From Symsagittifera roscoffensis (Eukaryota; Xenacoelomorpha; Acoela; Convolutidae): a stretch of 64,000 bases of DNA. Location: positions 11,702,670 through 11,766,669 of the forward strand of contig NC_087062.1 in the NCBI RefSeq assembly GCF_963678635.1, written 5' to 3'. Below, one piece after another: positions 8,752-17,590 of the stretch. The notes under the pieces were generated by a model that was not told the DNA's origin, did not search any database, and worked only from the letters and a program-made list of their open reading frames with translations. The position numbers were made by a program, and so were the translations under genes. The first letter of the stretch is position 1, and each line of letters opens with the position of its first letter.

Positions 8752-11258
8752 CGGCTTCCCAATGACATTCTGTCTCTCAAATCGCTCCTATTTTCATCTC
8801 CCAAGCTCAAGAGTTCTTCTCCCCAGATTTCACTCAAGTCATCTCTTTGTGCCTTCGGCACCGTTCCCAGGATCTTCCTCAACAGTTTGTGTGAATGATG
8901 CGACATACGAGTTAGCCGTACGCACTTGGGTACCGAGAAGGCCTTATCCACTAGTATCCTTTGGCTGGATACCTCCACCATTGCCATGTGCAATGGATAA
9001 TGGCTCCCACATACGTTGGCCATTACTGATCCCACCAAAGATTTTGCATTTACCGGCAGGCCATAAGCTTCGCTCACTGGAACTCCGTTCTCCGCCTCTA
9101 GACCAATCTTCCATCCTCTGATATGTTTTTGGGTGGTTTGCAACGCCCCTGGCCACGACTCCACGCTCAACGCCGTCACCAAATGGTGTTCAGACTCCAG
9201 CATCTCGAGTGATTGCAGACTACACATTCTAGAGAAGAACCCCAGCGCCGTTGCTATATTCACTGTGGTGTTCGTATAACACTCAGCCATTATCTGCATC
9301 TCGCTCTTCTCTCTTTCTGTTATATCACCAAACCAAGTGACTAGGTTTTCTCCCTGAAAAGATTGTATTCTGACACAAGATCGTCCATCACAGGTGTGCC
9401 CTCCGTCTCCGCACGTCAAGTCAAGACAACTACCAGGCTCCAACTTCTTTACCGATCCCAGCTTACTCGTCGTTCCACCCGACTCTTTACATTCATCATC
9501 TTTGGTCTTCCGTCGCGTCTCCCTCAACTTGACCATCTCTCTCAGCAACTCTTTTCTTGCTTTCTCATCCAGTCCGGTGGCCATCAACACTGGTTCTCCA
9601 AACTTGACCACCGTGTTCCACAGTTCTTCCTTAAAGTTATCTAGCGTGGTCTTGCTCTTCATCTCCTGATCAAATTCACTCAAGAAATCCAGCCAAGCCT
9701 TCTCATCTAGAGTCCCCAGAAACATATCTTTGTTCCCATCAAATGTATTCTTTTGCCTCTCCTCAGCACTCAAGAGTATCATCCCCATGTTGGCAGTTTC
9801 AGTTGTCAGTGGTAGTTCCAGGTTCTTACGGGGGGATGAGGTCAGTGGTGGCATGGCACTGTCCGCCCAATCGTCTCCGCTCAAGTCCCGCAGCAGCTCC
9901 TGGGCGGCGAAATCCACCTCTGCTGGTTTCGGCTCAGGCGTATTCCCCACTTCCATTTCCTCCCCCGTTTCACTGAGAGTTTCTTCCATGCTCTCTTCTC
10001 CCGACTCAGCTTGTCTTCTCTCGAGTATCTTCCTAAATCGATCCTCTACAGGGCCACTTCTCTTGTCTCCAGGAGTTCCCACCGACAGGGGTGAGGGTGT
10101 CGCGGGGTCTTGCTTTTTATACTCCGTCAGGGCTACATAAAACGAGCCTGCCGCATCCAGCTCTTTCCGTTCTTGCCTCATTTCCACCTGTTCCAATCCG
10201 TAAGGTGCTCGATACTTCCTCGTGGCAAACTTCATCTCGTCCTTCAGCGCAATGTGTCCCTCTTCAACTATCATCCTGCCACCATCCCATATCGGTGATC
10301 CATTCTCCAGGCTCGCCCGATCAAGCGTTCTCAATATTTCCCGCACCTCAAATTTTGGTGGAGCCATTGAGCCTCTCATTTTCTTGGCTTGAGTCGTCCA
10401 TGAGTTAATCTTGATATCGCAGGTGTGGAAATAGACCGCCGCCGTATATCCAATGAACAAGGGATCCCAGCCATCGGTGAACTCCACTTGCTGTTTCTCT
10501 ACCGTAGCTCTCGCGAGTAGGGATGGTACTACCAGGGGGCTGTTCAACCCCAGGGTCATTCTCCTGACTGTTGGAAACTCAGGAATGTTCGCGGGTAAGT
10601 CTTCCTTCTCCAATGTCGCCTCCAGCTCCTTCTTTACCAACTCAAAACTCTTCTTCCACGCCGGGATTCTCAAAATCTCCTGTCCGTCCGCCGTTAGGGG
10701 ATTCAGGTTCCAAAACATGGGATACGTCTCTATGGGGACTTCACGTTTTCCACCCATCCTGCACTGCAGTTGCCCCCGGAAATTGAATACTACCAACTCG
10801 GGATCTTTCACCTTCCCAAAGAGCACTGTGTTACTCATCCGCGCCCTGAGCACCTCTTGTTGACACCAGTTCAGCGCCGTCCCATCCAACACGCTTATTG
10901 CACTACTGAATGGCGGTATGCAGCCACTAAAGGGTTCCGGAAAGGCGTATGTTACCGCTGGTCCGTAGATACAGGTCACAACTTCCTCCAGTCCCCTGAT
11001 CATTCCCACCGGGTCTGACCTCATCGCCAGGCATAGATCCGTCAGTAGAGGGATACCACCATTCGCCTCCCTCCACTCCTCTCTAGTCTTAGGGTTCTTC
11101 TCTTCACCGGTCATGTGTCGGTTCTGCTTCAGTAGATATTCCACCAGCAAAGTCTTCAGTCCCGCCGCGCACTTGTATGAATAAGTGTCTATGCTCGAGT
11201 GGATTTTTCCCATCGACAGGGGTTCTCCATATTTCAACAGCCGATGGAATGGCACCAA
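8700..11258 (-). CDS. giant ORF segment, 852 codons, unknown function
   Basis: Largest intact frame in the window. N-terminal part (about 1-370) is compact and aromatic-rich, with MRSDPVGMIRGLEEVVTC and GTALNWCQQEVL. The middle (about 390-480) is a low-complexity acidic linker rich in S/E/P. It is followed by a charged region with DEKAWLDFLSEFDQEMKSK, a CX4CX4HXCX4C cluster (C-LDLT-C-GDGG-HTC-DGRS-C) that could be a zinc ribbon, and a last third that includes YTNTTVNIATALGFFSRM and HKLLRKILGTVPKAQ. The first codon is not a true start: the frame continues upstream through one TAA (11259-11261) into the previous segment. Nothing suggests an envelope protein. I recognise no family. Confidence 0.65.
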   Translation of the reverse strand: MVPFHRLLKYGEPLSMGKIHSSIDTYSYKCAAGLKTLLVEYLLKQNRHMTGEEKNPKTREEWREANGGIPLLTDLCLAMRSDPVGMIRGLEEVVTCIYGPAVTYAFPEPFSGCIPPFSSAISVLDGTALNWCQQEVLRARMSNTVLFGKVKDPELVVFNFRGQLQCRMGGKREVPIETYPMFWNLNPLTADGQEILRIPAWKKSFELVKKELEATLEKEDLPANIPEFPTVRRMTLGLNSPLVVPSLLARATVEKQQVEFTDGWDPLFIGYTAAVYFHTCDIKINSWTTQAKKMRGSMAPPKFEVREILRTLDRASLENGSPIWDGGRMIVEEGHIALKDEMKFATRKYRAPYGLEQVEMRQERKELDAAGSFYVALTEYKKQDPATPSPLSVGTPGDKRSGPVEDRFRKILERRQAESGEESMEETLSETGEEMEVGNTPEPKPAEVDFAAQELLRDLSGDDWADSAMPPLTSSPRKNLELPLTTETANMGMILLSAEERQKNTFDGNKDMFLGTLDEKAWLDFLSEFDQEMKSKTTLDNFKEELWNTVVKFGEPVLMATGLDEKARKELLREMVKLRETRRKTKDDECKESGGTTSKLGSVKKLEPGSCLDLTCGDGGHTCDGRSCVRIQSFQGENLVTWFGDITEREKSEMQIMAECYTNTTVNIATALGFFSRMCSLQSLEMLESEHHLVTALSVESWPGALQTTQKHIRGWKIGLEAENGVPVSEAYGLPVNAKSLVGSVMANVCGSHYPLHMAMVEVSSQRILVDKAFSVPKCVRLTRMSHHSHKLLRKILGTVPKAQRDDLSEIWGEELLSLGDENRSDLRDRMSLGSRWVMSQCRRKMMWCTRR

Positions 11259-12143
11259 TTAGCCATGAGTTAGGAGCACCAGCGCCAGATATCCAACAAT
11301 CCGAAGTGTCTCCACACCCCGGCTGAACATATACGCTGGTCCCATGTTAAACAGGTATCTTGGGTAAACTAAGTATAGGGCTAACAAGAGGCTTATGGGC
11401 ATGTTCAAGAGTTCTTGCACAAAGGCCCCGAAAATGGTCTCTTTTGCACAAAACACTCCAGCCATATATCTCTTCTCCCAACAAGGACTCAAGAATTCCA
11501 GTATCTCATGATCTCTCCTCGTCCTCAGCTCGCCTTTTGCATGCTCCCGCCAGAATCCTCCAATGGTGACCTCATTAGCTGCCGTGACAAACCTGGACAC
11601 CGTCATCTCCCTGCTCTCGGCTATCTCCAATTGTTCCTCGAGAAATTCCCAGATCTGCTTCACGAGAGGTGGGGCACTCTCCCTTGTCTTGTCAGTAGCA
11701 TTCTCGAGTCTGGGTGTTAAAAACGGCCACCTGCCTCTCTCTTGCGTTAGTCGATACACCATCGACTCCAGTTGCTTCTCAGTCGCAGCCACGTTCTTCT
11801 TTTCGTTGCTTGGTCCCTTTGATTTGCTCGTGGAACTCGTGATGGTCACGTCCATGCCTCGGAACCACAAGCTGGCTGTCAGGTGACTTATTATCGGGTG
11901 GTCATCCCCTATTGTCGGACTGAATTTCAGCTGCCTGGCAAAGTTCGAGATCTCGAGTAAGAAGACCTCATCCAGCACAATGAGTATATCTGCTAATTCA
12001 TAGAATCCCCTCAAGGCATGGGATACGTCCGCCCAAGCCGCCGCCAGTTCTGACTTCCGTAATCTCAAGTTATTAGGTTCCAGCTCTCGGTTGGGAGCTG
12101 CCATCAGGATCCGCCAGGCGTTCCCTTCAGCTATCAGAATCAA
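11259..12143 (-). CDS. giant ORF segment, end of second SGNH-like region and linker
   Basis: 294 codons beginning MILIAEGNAWRILMAAPNRE. The first ~70 residues continue the SGNH-like fold proposed for 12140-12757. Next comes a lysine/serine linker (TSSTSKSKGPSNEKKN) and a predominantly helical part ending in a hydrophobic run (LLNMPISLLLALYLVYPRYL) that could be a buried helix or a membrane segment. The upstream frame is lost to a one-base indel near 12165. The downstream frame is interrupted only by TAA at 11259, after which the same frame continues. Confidence 0.6.
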   Translation of the reverse strand: MILIAEGNAWRILMAAPNRELEPNNLRLRKSELAAAWADVSHALRGFYELADILIVLDEVFLLEISNFARQLKFSPTIGDDHPIISHLTASLWFRGMDVTITSSTSKSKGPSNEKKNVAATEKQLESMVYRLTQERGRWPFLTPRLENATDKTRESAPPLVKQIWEFLEEQLEIAESREMTVSRFVTAANEVTIGGFWREHAKGELRTRRDHEILEFLSPCWEKRYMAGVFCAKETIFGAFVQELLNMPISLLLALYLVYPRYLFNMGPAYMFSRGVETLRIVGYLALVLLTHG

Positions 12144-12757
12144 TATAGCATAAACAAACTGCAGAGCAGGGGCATGCTTGCGTATCCGGAGGATGTCGTG
12201 AATACCACCTTCGTTTTGGATCCAAATCGCGAACTGACGTTTTCCTGTACCTCATTCATTGCGGCAAACAACGTCTGGATGGCCTCCCATATTTCCTTTG
12301 GCGTAGGCTCGTCCCCTTTCAGCTGCTCAAGAAGCCCAGCCGCATGCAGGTGATCATTCATTCCCGCGAACAGCAGCAGCTCTGGTTCGCAAGGCATTTC
12401 CGACTTTATCGCCACCACCAAGGTCAACATCTGGTTCAATTCTGCACCCGGCAACGAGTATACTAGAGTTTCTGGCCAAAAGAACTTGGGAGACGTTCCT
12501 TCGAAGTCCGATCCCGTCACAATGATTACTCTCGCGGCCGCTGGATCTGTTCTGTCATACACCGCCAGTGTTTTGGCTAATTGAGCACTGCCACAGGGTT
12601 TCCCATATCTTGGGTCAGCTGCCAACTTCGCACCCTCGTAAGCGGCGTCTTGCAATTCCATCTCCCTTGGATCCAGTAGCTTGTCCACCACCCTCAACTG
12701 TGCAGGAGTCACTAATCTGATTCTGGCGATACTTGTTCTGTGCTTAGGTGGCTCCAC
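12140..12757 (-). CDS. giant ORF segment, second divergent SGNH-like domain
   Basis: 205 codons beginning MEPPKHRTSIARIRL. The order ARVIIVTGSDFEGTSP, VYSLPGAELNQML and ELLLFAGMNDHLHAAG mirrors blocks I, II and III of the complete SGNH domain 1 kb upstream (GDSL, SGAATPQML, GTND). GSD replaces GDS, so the nucleophile is not aligned, while GMND keeps the GxND pattern. A clear DxxH block is not seen. It is best read as a degenerate, probably non-catalytic second SGNH fold from an internal duplication; this is inference from motif order only. The open frame extends to about 12800, where a one-base indel separates it from the previous segment. Confidence 0.5.
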   Translation of the reverse strand: MEPPKHRTSIARIRLVTPAQLRVVDKLLDPREMELQDAAYEGAKLAADPRYGKPCGSAQLAKTLAVYDRTDPAAARVIIVTGSDFEGTSPKFFWPETLVYSLPGAELNQMLTLVVAIKSEMPCEPELLLFAGMNDHLHAAGLLEQLKGDEPTPKEIWEAIQTLFAAMNEVQENVSSRFGSKTKVVFTTSSGYASMPLLCSLFMLY

Positions 12758-12798
12758 TATGAGTCCCGGACTTCCCAGCAGCTTTAGAGGTCTGTAAT

Positions 12799-13551
12799 TT
12801 ATCGTCCCATGACTGATTTCGTGGGAATCCCAGTCAGATCAGCCGTCTTCATCATCCTTGCTCTTGAGAAATGTGCTTCGTGGGCCTTTAGCCAGTCTAC
12901 GCACTGGTGTCGACTCAAGTCCCCGTGTGACACATGCTTGAGCCCCAGGACTTCTGCCAACTTATGTCTGCATTCCAGATCCTCTAGGTCCAACTCCTTC
13001 ACCTTCTCCAAATACCATGTCCGACTTGCCTCCACTGTCTTCTCTACTCTCTTATCCTCTACCACTACCACTGAGAATACCACTGAACTCTGAGGCGTCG
13101 ATGACTCCGCCTCTTCAGCTTCCATTGGCGTGGCACCCGGTAGTCTGGTCCGGCTGCTTCTCGAGCTGTCTCTTGAGTTGACTCCCGCTCCTAGGTGACT
13201 GGACAGGGGTCTTTTGGCAAGGAAAGGGAGATTTGGGGGTGGACCGAATGTGAATCGGGCCGTCTCAACTAATTCTGTCTCCAACTCATTTATGTGCCTC
13301 TGGAAGACATCATTCAACCACTCCACGCCCCTAGGCCTGTCGAAGTGGATTCCATCTGAGGACGCATCCTCTGGGAAGGACTGCTCCATCTGGTCGGCTA
13401 CGTCCAACAACCTGATGGGGAGAACGCTCCTTTGATGTATCTGCTTGATTATCCCGTTCATGAGCCGCACTTTCTCGTTCATTTCCATCGCATGTTGGTC
13501 AGCCATCATGCTGTAAGGGATGGTGCAAATGGTGAGTATGGCGGGATCCAT
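12799..13551 (-). CDS. giant ORF segment, SGNH hydrolase C-terminal half
   Basis: 250 codons beginning MDPAILTICTIPYSMMADQ. It holds the end of an SGNH hydrolase fold: a strand (ILTICTIPYSMM), helices and block V SSDGIHFDRPRG, giving catalytic Asp (D66) and His (H69, codon 13345-13347). A P/S-rich linker and a helical region with CxxxL spacing follow (LDLEDLECRHKLAEVL). The first half of the fold lies in the same frame upstream, across one TAG at 13552-13554. Together they hold all four SGNH catalytic blocks. The family hydrolyses esters or acyl groups; the substrate here is unknown. Confidence 0.7.
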   Translation of the reverse strand: MDPAILTICTIPYSMMADQHAMEMNEKVRLMNGIIKQIHQRSVLPIRLLDVADQMEQSFPEDASSDGIHFDRPRGVEWLNDVFQRHINELETELVETARFTFGPPPNLPFLAKRPLSSHLGAGVNSRDSSRSSRTRLPGATPMEAEEAESSTPQSSVVFSVVVVEDKRVEKTVEASRTWYLEKVKELDLEDLECRHKLAEVLGLKHVSHGDLSRHQCVDWLKAHEAHFSRARMMKTADLTGIPTKSVMGR

Positions 13552-14073
13552 CTAAATCCGCAACTCCTCCAAGATGCAGCTCATGGTGTCGTGTAGTCTC
13601 ATGACTTTCCTTAATTCCCCTCTGGACACATCATTGGTCCCCATCATTAGGGTCACTGTGTACATCTTAGCCATCCCTACCATCTCGAATGATGCCAACA
13701 TCTGCGGCGTTGCAGCTCCGGAAACACTCAAGACTCCAGTCTGCCAGTGCGACTGGATTCGGGTCAGCACCCGTATCAGGCTGTCCCCTACGATCAGATG
13801 AACTGCACCCTCGGGTATTTGCGGCTGTGTGTAGTATTCAGCCCAGGACGCATCATGGAAGCATTCCCTTCTCTCCCGCTGCGCCGCGTTCCAATCCATG
13901 CGATTGTGCCGGTGGTATCTGCCCTCCGTGTTCTTCTTGTAGCTTGCGATCACCACGCTCCTGACCGGTTGCTCTCTCCAAGTCGGGGGTACCTCCGCTC
14001 GAGCTGGACTTTCGCGAATTCTCAGCTGTAGCCTCTCGTGTAATTCCTTAAGAAGCGAAGAGCTCCCGCTCAC
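13552..14073 (-). CDS. giant ORF segment, SGNH hydrolase N-terminal half
   Basis: 173 codons. Residues 91-103 (VHLIVGDSLIRVL) form block I with the GDSL nucleophile serine at codon 13780-13782. SVSGAATPQML provides the block II glycine, and TLMMGTNDVSRGEL is block III (GxND, 13630-13641). The frame ends at TAG 13552, exactly before the strand that opens the next segment, so one nonsense codon cuts the domain. The apparent first codon is GTG and is not a real start; the upstream frame is lost near 14100 at a run of C, typical of a one-base length error. SGNH domains are known from ORF1 of some non-LTR elements; finding one downstream of gypsy Pol is unusual. Confidence 0.75.
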   Translation of the reverse strand: MSGSSSLLKELHERLQLRIRESPARAEVPPTWREQPVRSVVIASYKKNTEGRYHRHNRMDWNAAQRERRECFHDASWAEYYTQPQIPEGAVHLIVGDSLIRVLTRIQSHWQTGVLSVSGAATPQMLASFEMVGMAKMYTVTLMMGTNDVSRGELRKVMRLHDTMSCILEELRI

Positions 14074-14184
14074 CTGACTGCTGCTCGTGGGTGAGCTCGG
14101 GGGTGTATCCCGGCAGTGCCACGTCCATCAACGGGCGTATCGGTTGCATCGTCTCTGAGCCGCGCAGGGAGGATGCTGGTTCGG

Positions 14185-14993
14185 TTAGTATCCATGTTCC
14201 AGCCCCTCGTTTATGTGTTCTTGAGCCGCACAGTCCAAGTTGAATCTCTTCTTCGACCTGGGAGCCTCATCCACCTCCATACGCGACTCCGGCCTTGAGC
14301 TCGCAACAGCTCGTTCCGACGTCCTGGTTTCCTTCTGCTTTTGTTGGTCGAGCTCTCGGTGTCGCCTCTGGATCCTTTCAAGTTCCGACTTCAGTTGCTC
14401 GCGATTCGCCGCGTTCTCTCGCACTCTCTGCTCCTGCTGGTGTTCTGCTCTCAACATCTCAAGGTCACGACGCGCCTGATCCCTCTCAAGGATCGCCTGG
14501 TCCCTCTCCAGATTCGCTTGATCTGGAGTTTAGCGCTATCCCGGTCAAGATTCGCTTTGTTCTTTTCCCTCTGAGCCCTCTCGAGTTCCTTTTTCAAGTT
14601 GCTGAGGTCAGGATACGTCTCTTCTGTTTGCTGGGCTCTCGTCATAGAAGGTGGCCTGCTCGTGGACTGGCTAGCCGATCTTGCTGACGGTCTGACCGGC
14701 AATGGGAATTCTCCCGCGCCGTACTCAGTGTTGTTGCCTAAGCCAGGATTCCTCGCCAAGTCGAATCCTCTCACCCCTCCATCCTCATTCCAGGATAGCC
14801 ATCTCGTCTGTTCCTGATTGGATATACCTTCCGTGGTGTAGCCGACCATCAAGACAGCTTCGGTCGCGGACTCCCTGCACTCACCTTGCTCCTCTAATTT
14901 TAGGATGGCATTCAACACTTGGGTGTAGTCCAGGTCCCTCAAACGCCTGTATAACTCATCGAGCATCGGCCTCTTCAGTGGTGCCGCAGGCAT
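14185..14993 (-). CDS. start of the giant ORF: N-terminal domain and coiled coil
   Basis: The ORF most likely begins at ATG 14991-14993, reading MPAAPLKRPMLDELYRRL. Residues 1-60 look like a small helical domain. A serine-rich linker (RPSARSASQSTSRPP) and then a long charged coiled coil follow, with ERD/DQA repeats and LKSELERIQRRHRELDQQK. A frame change near 14525 inside the coiled coil splits it into 14451-14993 and 14185-14457; the second piece ends at a stop (14185). The coiled coil suggests oligomerisation, as in many retroelement ORF1/Gag-like proteins. About 500 bp separate this start from the end of Pol. Confidence 0.6.
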
Positions 14994-15500
14994 GGACTTC
15001 CAAAATCGATCTGTTATTTTTCACAACTTCTAGATTATCTCGCGCCCGAACCAACTTGTGTATTACCGTACCAACTCGTGAATCACGTACCAACTTGAGT
15101 ACTTGAGAAATCTCTTCCGAGTTTTTCAGGTCATGAATTTTGTTCAAGACTTTCTATTCCCTTTCCAATGAGTGTGTTTTAGTCGTCAACTTTGGTTTGA
15201 TCAAATCAATCTGAAAGTAAAATCCACTTTTTAGACTAAGGTGTCATATTCCTAACCTAACCCCCCCCCCCATTATTGTAGTTAAAACCTTATCCCTCCG
15301 TCCGTTTTACTAAAATAATTCAATTGGAAGTTTTTAAGAGCATGCAAATTCATCTAATATTTTAGCACCATCATTTTTTTAAATTATAATTGTCATGCCA
15401 ATCACGTTAAAATCCATCTGCCTGCCCCGAGGTCCCCATGTACCCTTACTCAAGATCCACTTGTACCCCCAACTCGAGACCCCCATTGTCCAATCGTAGC
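14994..15500. other. spacer between Pol and the giant ORF
   Basis: Includes a C-run near 15260 (about 13 C) and a short minus ORF (14956-15147) with no recognisable feature. A splice acceptor or internal ribosome entry allowing expression of the downstream ORF would be expected here, but none can be proven by eye. Confidence 0.3.
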
Positions 15501-15950
15501 TCAGGCGATACTCAAGTAGTACTTCTTGTGTAGGTGTACTGTTATCTCTGTTTCTGCTAAGACCACCTGTAGGATGGCATACAACTCCCTTGGGCTCAAC
15601 TTGCCCCTGTTTGGGTCATAAACTGGCATCGAGACCTCCATTATCCCTCTTTCAATCATGAAATCCCTCAGTCTCGTTAGTGCTAACATCACGTGCTCAG
15701 GATCTATCGTGTTCCTTTCATTGGCAATCGTCACTAGAAAGCACAGGTATTTGCCCGGGACTTGTGCCACTGATGGGGGAAGCGCAGCCATTCCTCCCAG
15801 CCCGGTCTCTGTCTGAACAGAAACTCCACGTTCTGGTATTCTCTTTTGAAGTCGGCCTCTATTCTCGATTTGAAGCTCATGTCTGCCGTTATACAGATCG
15901 CGCTAGTCCTGTCTGACAGAATGAAGTCGCTGTCCGTTATCAGAATGTTC
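15501..15950 (-). pseudogene. macro-like domain at the C-terminus of gypsy Pol
   Basis: The last part of Pol reads ENILITDSDFILSDRTSAIC, ITADMSFKSRIEADFKREY, then (after a frame change near 15790) VPGKYLCFLVTIANERNTI, LTRLRDFMIERGIMEVSMPV and LSPRELYAILQVVLAETEI. This order matches the macro fold of the TARG1/OARD1 type: first strand, an HCxSxDxxMxxGIAxxFKxxF-like loop, a xYxLVTK strand, a helix, a VSMP strand, the ligand-binding loop, then the last helix and strand. The usual GxGIA glycines are KSRIE here and the GCGLDRL loop is NRGKLSP, so ADP-ribose hydrolysis is doubtful although binding may remain. 15501-15791 is the open C-terminal piece. The domain call is from pattern only. Confidence 0.6.
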
Positions 15951-17398
15951 TCCGAGTATTCATTGGGGATTTCAAATTTCGTTTTGAAATTTCGTCCTAT
16001 GGTAGGCTCGGCTTCTTCCTCGCCCAGTTCTAGTCCGTTGGTCTCTCTTACTTCCCTCAGTTTCTTTATCATCAAATTTTCGGTGTGGGTAAGTCCTACC
16101 CCCACTCCCCGGACAAAAATATTTATCGACGTCCCCGTCGATGTTGCTGGGTCTAAATCATCTGGGGGTATTTCTAGCGGCTTGTCGGTTGCTGTCCAAC
16201 CGAAGAGGGGATATTCCGTTTTCACATGTTGTTCTGCTGACACGTCGACCTGCTGGATGCTTAGCCCTTCACCTTCTTCGCTCTTGACCCCACGCATCCA
16301 CTCTAGTATTCTCAGGTTCGTGTTCTCCCTCCTCTCTATCTCGCTCTGCTCCAGATCTGTTTCTTGTTCTGGTATGGAGTAGTCCTCCTTTGGGTAGTGT
16401 TCACTGTCGTTGATGATTTGCCATTCATCGTCTGCCATCAATTCGCCCACACTCAGTAACTCGTTGCCCACTTCATCAGGCCTTATCTTGTCAATTAAGA
16501 AGTCATCCCCGTACCTATTGACAATCATGCCTGTCCGTTTATGATTACCGCTCCTGGTTCCTGCTGTTATCGGCAAATCTGGTTTCGTCCACTTTGGCAC
16601 CTCGTCCTGCTCCGGATCGTTCCAGTCTTCTTCCACAAAGGATTCTGCCTCTGAATCCGCTTCTACTTTTTCATTGTCGTCCAAACTCAAGCCCTCGTTA
16701 CCATCATTTTTCTCTCTGGTGCCTTTTTCATTCACCTTGCTAGCTGGTTCCACCAATAGGTACTCGAGCCCCTCCATGTTCTGCGGTACGCACCAGTCTT
16801 CTGGGGATGGGACATGAGGTTTCAAGTTTTCATAATGCGCTGTACGCCCCGTACTCAAGCGATAAAACCGTCCTTGCTGGTGCACTTCCGTTATCATGAA
16901 CGGTCCTCTCCATTTCTTGAGTAGTTTCTTTGTACCTTTGGGAGGTATGACATTCTGGAAGACCCATACGTACTGGCCCACTGCGTATGGTTTCGCTTGT
17001 AGTATCTTCTCATCGTATTTCTTGCGCTGACTCATTTGTGCTTGCGCAGTATTCCTCCTGCAGAGCTCATTTAATTCCTGCTGTCTCCTAATTGCTTCTT
17101 TCACATAAGCTTGAGGCGACGTCTTTTTCCCTTCGTACTGTGGGTAAAAGAATGTTAGGGGCATCGCTCTTTCCTTGCCCGTCAACATCATGAGGCGACT
17201 GATTCCTGTTGTTGAGTGTTGCGTACTGTTGTACGCCCCTACCACCTGCGGCAGATACCTATCCCAATCCGTCATGTACCTTGAGCAGTATACCCTCAGC
17301 GTTTTCACCAACGTTCTATTCTGCCTCTCCACCAACCCGTTGGTCTGGGGATGGTAGGTCGTTGAGTGCGCTTGAGCTATGTGAGACCTCTTCATCAA
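15734..17398 (-). CDS. gypsy Pol segment: integrase C-terminal half and acidic tail
   Basis: 554 codons. The start contains the integrase signature TTYHPQTNGLVERQNRTL with the catalytic glutamate. Typical helices, NSTQHSTTGISRLMMLTGKE, and a GPY/F-like module (YVWVFQNVIPPKGTKKLLKK, then WRGPFMITEVHQQGRFYRL) follow. About 250 residues of acidic linker lead into the macro-like domain. The ORF's first Met is not genuine: the same frame continues upstream across TAA 17399-17401. The C-terminus goes out of frame near 15790, where the macro-like domain continues in another frame. Confidence 0.85.
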   Translation of the reverse strand: MMKRSHIAQAHSTTYHPQTNGLVERQNRTLVKTLRVYCSRYMTDWDRYLPQVVGAYNSTQHSTTGISRLMMLTGKERAMPLTFFYPQYEGKKTSPQAYVKEAIRRQQELNELCRRNTAQAQMSQRKKYDEKILQAKPYAVGQYVWVFQNVIPPKGTKKLLKKWRGPFMITEVHQQGRFYRLSTGRTAHYENLKPHVPSPEDWCVPQNMEGLEYLLVEPASKVNEKGTREKNDGNEGLSLDDNEKVEADSEAESFVEEDWNDPEQDEVPKWTKPDLPITAGTRSGNHKRTGMIVNRYGDDFLIDKIRPDEVGNELLSVGELMADDEWQIINDSEHYPKEDYSIPEQETDLEQSEIERRENTNLRILEWMRGVKSEEGEGLSIQQVDVSAEQHVKTEYPLFGWTATDKPLEIPPDDLDPATSTGTSINIFVRGVGVGLTHTENLMIKKLREVRETNGLELGEEEAEPTIGRNFKTKFEIPNEYSENILITDSDFILSDRTSAICITADMSFKSRIEADFKREYQNVEFLFRQRPGWEEWLRFPHQWHKSRANTCAF

Positions 17399-17590
17399 TT
17401 ATTTCGTCAATTCCCCCACGAAGGCTTTGCCGTTGTCCGACTGAAATGTCATGGGACAGCCATACCGTGATATCCAATGTATTATCAGGTGGTCACGAGT
17501 TTCCTCTGCCGAGGCTGTCTGACACGGCACCGCTTCCGCCAGCTTTGTGAAGTGATCTATTATGACTAGTATCTGGTTATATCCTGACTG
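17399..17590 (-). pseudogene. gypsy integrase core, middle part between two breaks
   Basis: Between the one-base frame change near 17585 and the TAA at 17399 lies the middle of the integrase core: ILVIIDHFTKLAEAVPC, HWISRYGCPMTF and QSDNGKAFVGEL. The last holds the second catalytic aspartate. The first aspartate is in VVQIDHQKI of the upstream segment and the glutamate in LVERQN of the downstream one, so the full DDE triad is present but spread over three frames. Confidence 0.8.

Noticed and set aside
8582-9121. Plus-strand ORFs of 70-180 codons across 8.0-19.0 kb
   Set aside because: Shadows of the minus-strand retroelement ORFs; rich in Ser/Pro/Leu as antisense of acidic, charged coding sequence, with no domain features.
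11259-12143. Hydrophobic run in the giant ORF as an envelope transmembrane segment
   Set aside because: A single weak run in the middle of the ORF without signal peptide, fusion peptide or heptad pattern around it; not enough to call an env protein.
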